DNA from: Eunapius fragilis
Taxonomy: Eukaryota > Porifera > Demospongiae > Spongillida > Spongillidae
Reading direction: 5' to 3'
Assembly (NCBI GenBank): GCA_963681505.1
Contig: OY811973.1
Location: forward strand, 7,930,857-7,994,856
Length of the DNA stretch: 64,000 nucleotides
Shown one piece after another: positions 59,701 through 64,000 of the stretch. The notes below the pieces were generated by a model. The model saw only the letters and a program-made list of their open reading frames with translations, was not told the DNA's origin and did not search any database. Within the stretch, counting starts at the first letter, position 1; the number at the start of each line of letters is the position of its first letter. The position numbers and the translations under genes are program-made.

Positions 59701-61680
59701 ATTTCATTTTCCGTGGACTCCAAAGAGCTTCTATCAAATAGCCCTAACGCATCCTAAATTGGACTCAGTATCCATCATAAAGCTATTAGGCACTAAATTT
59801 ATTATTAGCCATACATTTCTATGTGAACGTTTGCTTGTCCTGGAAAGTTTGATAATAACCATCATAAGGGTGATTTTGCTGGACACTGTTCCATATATTC
59901 ATAGCTGCACAATATTAATAGCATAATGATATATGATGTTTTTTGTGAACAGTCCTATTCTGCATTATTTTCTAAGGTTATGCACATTTTGACACATTAA
60001 TATTTCATTCTCCAGACAAGTACTGGTGCACAAGTTAAGAGCACCAAATTCTGCACTGTTGCTGAATTGAAATTGCTTACCACCCAAAAAAGAGTATCTA
60101 TTGCTGAAGAGCGAGCAATGACTGCTGAAAGAAGAGCCATTACTGCAGAAGAGAGAGCTGCCACTGCTGAGGAAACTGCATCTGTCCTTGAGAAGACAGC
60201 TGCTAGTGCTGAAGAGAGAGCCATTGGAGCAGAAAGGAAAGCTACTAGTTGTGAAGAAAGTAAAAAAGTAGCAGAAAGCAGAGCCACCATGTATGAAGAG
60301 AGAGCCATTTCAGCTGAGGCAAGAGCTGCATCAGCTGAACAGAGAGCCACTGAAGCTCTACAGAGAACCATTGCAGCTGAGGGCAAAGCAACATCAGCTG
60401 AACAGAGAGCCACAATAGCTGAAAAGGAGTGTGCTATCACAAAAGAACGATTGTCTGATGCTTTTAAACAAGTCACTGTGGCTGAAAAGAATGCCACAAC
60501 AGCACAGAGGAGGGCCGGTATTGCAGAGGACAGAGCTACTGTTTCCAATAAGAAAGCCATTACAGATGAGAAGCGAGCAAACATAGCAGAGGAACGAGCT
60601 ACTGCAGCAGAGAAAAGGGCCTCTGTAGCAGAGGAGAGGGCCAAAGTAGCAGAAATGGAGGTTACTGCTGCTGTCATGAAGGCACAAGCTGCTGATACCA
60701 GAGCAAAAGGTTTGGAAGAGAGAACCAATCAAGCTGAAGGTGCAGTGAAAATGTTGCAAGAAAGTGCACGCATATCTGATATCAGAATGGCAGAGCTTGT
60801 GCAAACAAATAGAGCTCTGGAGGACAGGGCCACAGGAGCAGAGCAGCAGATCCAGGACCTGACCATACAGTGCAGACAGCTACAAGAGCAGCTTGACAAA
60901 GCCACTACACCATCATGGCTTGTAAAGAAGGCTGATATTGTACTGACGGATAAAGAGCTAGGCAGAGGAGGATGGGGTGTGGTGAAGGTAGCAAGATATT
61001 GTGGACTTGAAGTGGCTGCTAAGCTCCTTCATGGTGCTATCTTATCTCCTCACAACGAGCAGCTGTTTAAGAGAGAAATGAATATATCGGCACTGGTACG
61101 TCATCCAAACATAGTACTATTGATCGGAGCCACTTTGGATCAGCCATGTGTCATCCTCACAGAGCTGATGCACACCTCTCTAAGGGCAGTCCTAGAGGAT
61201 AGGGTGCTGAAAAAGGTAACCCTCTCCCATCAGCAAGTATCCACTATTGCCATTGATGTGGGTAGAGCCCTGAATTATCTGCATTTAATAAAACCAGATG
61301 CCATCATCCACCGAGATGTAAGCAGCAGCAACGTGCTCCTTGATCCACTGGGAGGAGACATGTGGAAGGCCAAGTTGTCAGACTTTGGGTCGTCCAACTT
61401 TGCACGTCAGGTGACTACTGTGGGCCCTGGAAATTACAGCTATGCAGCTCCTGAGAGCTCTGATCCTTCCCTGCAATCTCCCAAAATGGATGTGTTTAGC
61501 TATGGCATTCTTCTGTTGGAAATGGCATGTGGTCAGTTTCCAGAAGTGCAAAAGAGGCTAGATGTAATGAAAAGGCTCCAGTGGTCAGCAATGAAGACAT
61601 TGATTGAGCAGTGCACAGCAAAGAGTCCAGGTGATCGTCCCAACATTGCTGATGTACTTATGAAACTTCCTATAGCTTAG
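29689..61680 (+). CDS. Ankyrin-repeat / coiled-coil / protein kinase gene (split over nine recognised exons)
   Basis: Recognised exons: 29689-29775, 34390-34473, 40367-40450, 43261-43344, 45037-45120, 46546-46629, 50830-50934, 51296-51364, 60016-61680. Every internal junction is phase 0, so any exon subset stays in frame. Together they encode ankyrin repeats, a short helical linker, an alanine/glutamate-rich coiled coil and a C-terminal kinase of TKL-like type. Ankyrin-coil-kinase proteins are a known, expanded class in sponges, presumably recognising cell-internal ligands or partners and signalling by phosphorylation; the partner is unknown. The 5' end is not identified. About 30 kb of intron is filled with transposons and duplicated cassettes. 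The four near-identical 84-bp ankyrin exons suggest very recent exon duplication or alternative exons. Confidence 0.8.
29764..30175 (+). repeat. 32-bp minisatellite built from an exon end plus 5' splice site
   Basis: About thirteen tandem copies of a 32-bp unit with GAGTATGGGGAGGTATGTAC at its core. The first copy is the real exon end (GAGTATGGGGAG) and donor (GTATGT) at 29764-29781; later units repeat both. Downstream donors would add sequence with an early in-frame TGA, so the first must be used for the full protein. Reading frames on the minus strand ([13 protein letters not shown]) are artefacts. Confidence 0.9.
30244..30363 (-). repeat. 3' LTR of Gypsy element
   Basis: TGTGGCGTGTACTCAATGAC at the low-coordinate end through GACAGGGTCGCTAGCA; pairs with 33985-34103. 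A polypurine tract (minus strand) lies just inside at about 30366-30375. Confidence 0.88.
30364..31584 (-). pseudogene. Gypsy integrase region (open)
   Basis: The frame holds an H-H-C-C zinc domain ([12 protein letters not shown] to CIPCQ), a DDE core with [18 protein letters not shown] and [12 protein letters not shown] (D, D, E all present), and a GPF/Y-type module ([17 protein letters not shown], then DRLKPAH). It ends in a proline-rich tail that includes a C run. The integrase itself is uninterrupted, although the element as a whole is defective upstream. Confidence 0.85.
31697..33045 (-). pseudogene. Gypsy reverse transcriptase and RNase H, interrupted
   Basis: Minus strand: [27 protein letters not shown] followed by an in-frame TAA near 32817, then [30 protein letters not shown] and the catalytic YIDDILIA. 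RNase H motifs [16 protein letters not shown] and [12 protein letters not shown] follow, separated by a frameshift near 31990 ([15 protein letters not shown] is in a different frame). Catalytic aspartates remain, but the stop and the shift make the polyprotein untranslatable in one piece. Confidence 0.85.
33113..33965 (-). pseudogene. Gypsy gag and protease remnant
   Basis: The start [15 protein letters not shown] follows the primer-binding site by one base. Gag-like text ([35 protein letters not shown]) is frameshifted near 33590. The protease C-terminal part (GADFLRSN) is present, but the region that should hold the LVDTGA active site is absent: CFYH-type text runs directly into [14 protein letters not shown] near 33310-33360, indicating an internal deletion. 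Confidence 0.75.
33985..34103 (-). repeat. 5' LTR of Gypsy element
   Basis: 119 bp, near-identical to 30244-30363. TG...CA ends in the minus-strand reading. Confidence 0.88.
34390..34473 (+). CDS. Ankyrin exon 2 (84 bp)
   Basis: Acceptor CCCATATGTAG and donor ACA/GTGAGT enclose 28 codons: [20 protein letters not shown] then AGADVNT. The TPLxxAAxxGH and VVxILLxAGADVN signatures define an ankyrin repeat. At 28 codons it lacks about five residues of the 33-residue unit, so repeats joined directly would have a short loop. Confidence 0.85.
36525..38300 (+). mobile_element. Tyrosine-recombinase element (Crypton/DIRS-like), degraded
   Basis: G+C-rich sequence interrupts the AT-rich cassette field and encodes a SAP-like segment and a tyrosine recombinase (see 36729-37801). 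The cassette sequence is cut near GTGTCTTATAGTACTGTT on the left and resumes at AAATCATTCATCAGG on the right. GAGTAAA occurs near both edges (36537 and 38293), but I cannot define termini. No reverse transcriptase was seen, which favours a Crypton-like or truncated DIRS-like element. Confidence 0.65.
36729..37801 (+). pseudogene. SAP-domain / tyrosine recombinase remnant
   Basis: 36729-37250 begins with [20 protein letters not shown] and TMVERLLSH, a SAP-type DNA-binding helix pair, then a Ser-rich linker. In another frame, 37118-37801 reads [14 protein letters not shown], stop, VVEFTASS, then [11 protein letters not shown], stop at 37577-37579, and [33 protein letters not shown]-x2-R, W and the nucleophile Tyr are present. 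The first stop (TGA, 37310-37312) lies precisely where tyrosine recombinases of this type have the first catalytic Arg (GFLR-V-x-E). Confidence 0.78.
40367..40450 (+). CDS. Ankyrin exon 3 (84 bp)
   Basis: ATATGTAG acceptor, ATA/GTGAGT donor; encodes [20 protein letters not shown] and AGADVNI. Nearly identical to exon 2 at DNA level, including flanking introns; first codons GGG GCA replace GAC ACA. Confidence 0.82.
43261..43344 (+). CDS. Ankyrin exon 4 (84 bp)
   Basis: Encodes [20 protein letters not shown] and AGADVNT; the donor is the weaker ACA/GTGGGT instead of GTGAGT, so it may splice less efficiently than its sisters. Confidence 0.8.
45037..45120 (+). CDS. Ankyrin exon 5 (84 bp)
   Basis: Encodes [20 protein letters not shown] and AGADVSK with a GTGAGT donor. 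Gln replaces Glu in the AAxNGH turn. Confidence 0.82.
45245..46320. other. Unassigned insertion between cassettes, with inverted repeat
   Basis: Sequence unlike the surrounding cassettes. A minus-strand open stretch (45490-45194) resembles no family I recognise. An inverted repeat pairs about 46030-46083 (AATAGTGG... GGGAGGAAAC) with about 46200-46262 (GTTTCCTCCC...CAACTATTGG), suggesting a MITE. Confidence 0.45.
46546..46629 (+). CDS. Ankyrin exon 6 (84 bp)
   Basis: Encodes [20 protein letters not shown] and AGADVNK, the most divergent of the 84-bp set and closest to the canonical TPLH start. GTGAGT donor. Confidence 0.82.
47200..47440 (+). repeat. Dispersed repeat family (four copies in window)
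   Basis: About 230 bp with CTTCATACTACACCATTTCT, GGGGTCTTGCAxTAGCTTTG and CTTGGGGTTCAAACxGGCxT in fixed order. Related copies are at about 51600-51720, 59385-59590 and 61868-62130, all in the same orientation. No coding capacity or clear ends; an unclassified SINE-like or MITE-like family. Confidence 0.6.
47480..48600. repeat. 1.1-kb foldback (long inverted repeat)
   Basis: TATTCAAGCTTTGTTGATAA (about 47480) pairs with the inverse near 48590; GAGTGTATTAGTACACTACA pairs with 48530-48552; AATTCAAGCTTGAC with 48464-48480; and GCAATTACAGTTTGAAGGTG (48005) with 48300-48325. The left arm carries about 270 bp of extra sequence (47610-47900). No transposase. Short acidic open stretches in the arms are mirrored and not treated as genes. 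Confidence 0.75.
49162..50413. mobile_element. Palindromic MITE, copy 3, split by a LINE
   Basis: Left arm (49162-49220: AGGGAGTTTGTAATCAAGG, AAACCCGTAAAATAGCTAGT) and right arm (50340-50413: ACTAGCTATTTTATGGGTTT, CCTTGGTTACGAACCCCCTC) are the two halves of the same MITE as 9162-9273. The LINE lies exactly between them. Confidence 0.82.
49221..50340 (-). pseudogene. 5'-truncated LINE (CR1/L2/Jockey-like reverse transcriptase C-terminus)
   Basis: The minus strand reads [20 protein letters not shown], the catalytic FADDTKLY, then [10 protein letters not shown], and after one in-frame TAG (49902-49904) [19 protein letters not shown] and [14 protein letters not shown]. This order is reverse-transcriptase palm to thumb of non-LTR elements. 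The 3' tail is an ATT-repeat (49228-49259). About 20 bp, AAAATAGCTA-(G/T)TA..., is duplicated on both sides with some divergence (49201-49220, 50339-50358), the long target duplication expected of LINE insertion. Confidence 0.85.
50830..50934 (+). CDS. Ankyrin exon 7 (105 bp)
   Basis: Acceptor CTTCCTAG, donor GAG/GTACTC; 35 codons with [20 protein letters not shown] and [13 protein letters not shown], a full canonical ankyrin repeat ending in the next repeat's loop (KDE). Unlike the 84-bp exons it is complete and diverged, so it is probably part of the ancestral array. Confidence 0.85.
51296..51364 (+). CDS. Linker exon 8 of ankyrin-kinase gene
   Basis: Acceptor CATGTAG, donor AAG/GTACGT; 23 codons: [20 protein letters not shown] then FSK. 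The start [12 protein letters not shown] matches the final half-repeat typical at the end of ankyrin arrays (TAxDLA). Phase 0 on both sides. Confidence 0.75.
52005..55430 (+). repeat. 45-bp minisatellite, about 76 copies, in kinase-gene intron
   Basis: Unit core GGTGATGGCTGTACCACTCA followed by CCCTATGGACCCCTCCCTCC. Because 45 is divisible by three and the unit lacks stops in several frames, open frames up to about 400 codons appear on both strands (15-residue units such as [15 protein letters not shown]). Subsets of variant units (TTGTACCACTCACAC, GCTATACTACTC) recur as higher-order blocks. No start context, splice site or codon signal argues for a protein. It lies between exons 8 and 9. Confidence 0.95.
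55774..55987. mobile_element. CpG-rich palindromic MITE
   Basis: Ends GTTCACAAATTGACGCAAG and CTTGCGTCATATTGTGAAC are inverse with two mismatches. Inside, GCGACGTCGCAGGAATAG and its complement form a second perfect hairpin around AAAAAATTT (55813-55869). 214 bp, no coding capacity, exceptionally rich in CGATG/GCGACGC motifs for this AT-rich window. Confidence 0.7.
56541..57422. mobile_element. Non-autonomous hAT-like element with nested MITE
   Basis: CAGGGGCGGCGGAAG at 56541 and CTTCCGCCGCCCCTG ending 57422 are exact inverse copies, followed inward by TTTGGGGGGGCTAAA near both ends. Flanks TTATATGT and TTAATGTC are only an imperfect 8-bp match. No transposase. A smaller inverted repeat, CCCAGCAAAAAGTTCTTGG (56856) to its inverse (57038), is nested inside. 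Confidence 0.75.
57430..60015. other. Intron sequence with microsatellites, no gene seen
   Basis: Within the last intron of the ankyrin-kinase gene. Contains CA-rich tracts at 58182-58297 and 59590-59650, TTGCCGTGTACGGTAA-type short palindromes near 58121-58156 (also 56421-56461), AGGCAGGTATTAGGTAC in inverted orientation (about 58478-58496 and 58601-58617), and one dispersed-repeat copy. No supported coding exon. Confidence 0.5.
60016..61680 (+). CDS. Terminal exon: heptad coiled coil and protein kinase domain
   Basis: Acceptor CATTCTCCAG, 555 codons including the TAG stop. Residues about 25-290 form an exceptionally regular heptad series (AEERAx[15 protein letters not shown]), predicting a long alpha-helical coiled coil. 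The kinase domain runs from about residue 303 to the end. It has [11 protein letters not shown] (glycine loop), VAAKLL (catalytic Lys about 335), [25 protein letters not shown] (catalytic Asp 434), KLSDFGSSN (Asp 456), YAAPESSD and [12 protein letters not shown]. All catalytic residues are intact. HRDVSSSN and the GxGxxGxV context fit TKL-like serine/threonine kinases. No transmembrane segment. It is encoded on a single uninterrupted exon, unlike the ankyrin part, which may reflect an old retro-derived module (inference). Confidence 0.93.
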   Translation, partial: TSTGAQVKSTKFCTVAELKLLTTQKRVSIAEERAMTAERRAITAEERAATAEETASVLEKTAASAEERAIGAERKATSCEESKKVAESRATMYEERAISAEARAASAEQRATEALQRTIAAEGKATSAEQRATIAEKECAITKERLSDAFKQVTVAEKNATTAQRRAGIAEDRATVSNKKAITDEKRANIAEERATAAEKRASVAEERAKVAEMEVTAAVMKAQAADTRAKGLEERTNQAEGAVKMLQESARISDIRMAELVQTNRALEDRATGAEQQIQDLTIQCRQLQEQLDKATTPSWLVKKADIVLTDKELGRGGWGVVKVARYCGLEVAAKLLHGAILSPHNEQLFKREMNISALVRHPNIVLLIGATLDQPCVILTELMHTSLRAVLEDRVLKKVTLSHQQVSTIAIDVGRALNYLHLIKPDAIIHRDVSSSNVLLDPLGGDMWKAKLSDFGSSNFARQVTTVGPGNYSYAAPESSDPSLQSPKMDVFSYGILLLEMACGQFPEVQKRLDVMKRLQWSAMKTLIEQCTAKSPGDRPNIADVLMKLPIA

Positions 61681-61708
61681 TCGCATTGTTTTCTACGTTA
61701 TGGACGGT

Positions 61709-61714
61709 AATAAA
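61709..61714 (+). terminator. Polyadenylation signal of ankyrin-kinase gene
   Basis: AATAAA 29 bp after the kinase stop codon, the only such signal close to the end of the gene; implies a very short 3' untranslated region. Confidence 0.65.
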
Positions 61715-61719
61715 ACTGA

Positions 61720-62650
61720 GAGTGGTGTTGTTATTTATTGGATGTAATAGTAATACATGTATACATGTATATATGGGTCAGTTTCCAACAATATGCATGA
61801 GCCTTCGCTATGTAATTTAAAAGTTATTAAAATGACTCACGTTTGAATCGCAGAGATATTATCTCTGCTATAACTTCGGAACGGTAAACGCTATTGACTT
61901 CCTATTTTCAACACTTCATACTACACCATTTCTATATGGTAAAATAGATTTTAGGGTCTTGCATTAGCTGCGTGCCAATATTAATGTTGCAACGTCCGAT
62001 ACCCCTTGGGGTTCAAACTGGCATATCTTTCGGCAGGACATCTCAATTAACTTCAAACTGTTTATACGCAGAGGGGTCCTGTTCCTATCGATTTGTCCTG
62101 TTCGTTAATTATTACTTGATCCGTTACGGCTGTGCAAAGTAATATTAATTGCACATTTCTCGTTCATTTCGCGCCATTATCCTGCTCCGAGCACATTAAC
62201 CTCCCGTCCCCATGCCACTATGTACAACTGAAGTACCAGCTTCTTACAAACGTCAGTGGTTCTCTTTCAAACCGAACAAGATTCGTTAAGCGATAGAAAT
62301 GCGTGGGATTCAGCTACCATCACCATACAAAACACGGTACGTACTACCAGTACCGATACGCGCGCACAACATTTATATTACGTAGAAATCGTGACCCTGT
62401 CGATTCGGTAGTACTATTTGGGTACCACTCATGATTGCGTGGCCATTTATAGGCTCACAACCTATATCAGTACGTCAGAGCCATGGTATATAGTGCACGG
62501 TGTATCAGCTAGGCTATGGGAGAGGCGTGGTCGAGTTAAAGACGCATCCAGCGCAGCTAGGCTGGAACACATGTAACCCTTCCTTATTGTCGGGATTTGT
62601 GTTCTGCTGGCACATATATTTTAAACGCCCACCGTTTTTCATTTCATCTG
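61720..62650. other. Intergenic sequence with dispersed-repeat copy
   Basis: Holds the fourth copy of the dispersed repeat (about 61868-62130). No gene seen; small open stretches at 62500-62650 run into the CA microsatellite. Confidence 0.5.
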
Positions 62651-62658
62651 CATGGCTG

Positions 62659-62659
<1 letters not shown>

Positions 62660-62732
<73 letters not shown>
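62660..62732 (+). repeat. CA microsatellite
   Basis: Uninterrupted (CA)n of about 36 units. Further CA tracts lie at 56127-56159 and 63498-63540. Confidence 0.97.
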
Positions 62733-62733
<1 letters not shown>

Positions 62734-63494
62734 ATGAACCAACGCATATACACATCTCATGTCAGGCCTATGCACACTCTTTCCACCATAAGACACTATT
62801 CTTTTCCCCTTGCTGTACACCCTGTAAATTGTCATGTTGTGTGCTACACTGTACATGGATTCGCTCATAAGATTTGTCGATGAACGTTTTTTCTATGTCT
62901 TTCGGTTACAGTGCTTCACTGGCCTAATATACAACCCTCTTTCCCAACTATTTTTATTCAGACTGATGTGTAATTGGATTGTGTGTTGTATACAATGTAC
63001 ATAGTGGTATAGGAGCTTGGGGGCATATGCCCAACAGAAGGGCATCCCCCCCCCCCCCCCCCCCCTTCCCCCCATTGGTTGCATGTACTGGATTAATGTG
63101 TTGTATGTGCTGGACTATTTGTTCCTGTCCTACAGTACCTGCCACATCATGACGTACCATGCCTTATGTCCCATATTCCATTACATGCATCCATTTACAC
63201 ACTCATACACACAACACTCACAACTATCCCATGCCAATCACTATATACGCTGAAGCTCTGAGTGTGTACCATTGAGAGGTTTTAAAAGACTTAGGACTTA
63301 CTATTTATTACCTTCCCTTGTTATATAAAATTCACAGGGCCCTGATCTTTATCTTTTGGGATTCAGCAGGAATAATATTCCTGCCGGGCTTATATACCAG
63401 GTAAAAGTAGGTCTACTAAAGTCCCTCTTACCGAGTGGTGATTTACAAGTAATATCACAAAGGACAGATTCCTAGCAGGGGCCCATGTATAATG

Positions 63495-63544
<50 letters not shown>

Positions 63545-63599
63545 AAGGGGCCCATTTATAATGCTATACATACACACACATACATGTACACACTCACAC

Positions 63600-63999
63600 A
63601 CTCACGTGCGCTCACACACACACACACAAACCAGTGCTACTTAGAATTAGTGGTTCTGGTGGGTATGACTGTCAGCTTGCTATGACCAGATGCAAAGCCA
63701 CCCATGGAAGTCACCCATGGATTGTTGATTTGTATGAGATGAGATAGGCTAATGCCTTTGTGTTTAAGACTTGCAATCAATGAGGCATATGGTCACATAC
63801 ACACCTGAGGATCAGAGCACTTGATATCATTTTTATGCATGTTTTTGAATATGGGGCAGTGCCGCTTCCAAACACATTACAGGTGACTTCCATAGGCTTT
63901 TGCATTTGGTCATATGTGTAGCAAACCTGACAGCCACCCTCACCAGAACCACTAATCCTAAGTAGCATTAGAATTTCCGTGTGTGTGTGTGTTTGTGTG
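63600..63999. repeat. Inverted repeat flanked by CA/GT tracts
   Basis: GTGCTACTTAGAATTAGTGG (63632) and GGTTCTGGTGGGTATGACTG pair with CAGCCACCCTCACCAGAACC and CCACTAATCCTAAGTAGCAT (about 63930-63968); GCAAAGCCACCCATGGAAGT pairs with ACTTCCATAGGCTTTTGCAT near 63888. Outside the arms are ACACAC and GTGTGT tracts. A foldback of about 380 bp, cut off by the window edge. Confidence 0.7.
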
Positions 64000-64000
64000 T

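Noticed and set aside
59997..60804. Minus-strand serine/alanine-rich open frames opposite the coiled coil
   Set aside because: Shadow of the AEERA-encoding sense strand, which has clear coding motifs and a kinase domain in frame.
62660..62870. Thr/His and Val/Cys repeat peptides
   Set aside because: Translations of the CA microsatellite.

Overview
The window is animal nuclear DNA with small GT-AG introns, polypyrimidine acceptors, TATA boxes, AATAAA signals and a very heavy load of eukaryotic transposons and minisatellites. Gene content (a divergent p53-family gene, a dystrophin-like EF-hand fragment, and an ankyrin-repeat/coiled-coil/protein-kinase gene of the type greatly expanded in sponges) suggests an early-branching metazoan, most likely a demosponge. 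That assignment is inference from content; no species-specific marker was seen.

Layout. 1-1500: a hAT-like non-autonomous element with a Harbinger-type MITE nested in it. About 1526-18346: an ~8.1-8.7 kb head-to-tail tandem duplication. Each unit holds, in order, a 42-bp minisatellite, a dystrophin-like EF-hand gene fragment with broken frames, a complete nine-exon p53-family gene on the + strand, a minus-strand non-LTR retrotransposon tail, hairpin repeats, a ricin-B-type beta-trefoil exon, a palindromic MITE and a plus-strand retrotransposon tail. Both p53 copies are open throughout and differ at only four residues. 18347-22450: the rest of the retrotransposon tail (split by a hAT-like insert), a minisatellite, and a low-copy direct/inverted repeat field with a second Harbinger MITE. 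23026-29069: a decayed MULE-type DNA transposon (transposase on the minus strand, SWIM and PHD fingers) with a hAT element of exact 8-bp target duplication inside it, itself carrying a smaller MITE.

29689-61680: one long plus-strand gene. Seven visible ankyrin exons, one short linker exon and a 555-codon terminal exon encode ankyrin repeats, a heptad coiled coil and an intact serine/threonine-type kinase domain. Its introns hold a Ty3/Gypsy element, a tyrosine-recombinase element, serially duplicated exon/intron cassettes, a 1.1-kb foldback, a LINE inserted in a MITE and a 3.4-kb 45-bp minisatellite. 61720-64000: flanking DNA with a dispersed repeat copy, CA microsatellites and an inverted repeat.

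The p53-like proteins would be small nuclear transcription factors; the ankyrin-kinase would be a cytoplasmic signalling protein, with ankyrin repeats for recognition, the coil for oligomerisation and the kinase for output. Nothing in the sequence links the two loci functionally. The strongest observations are the tandem pair of p53 paralogues with altered zinc and DNA contacts, the ankyrin-exon cassettes with 18 identical-geometry acceptor-3 nt-donor modules, and a minisatellite that has multiplied a real 5' splice site.
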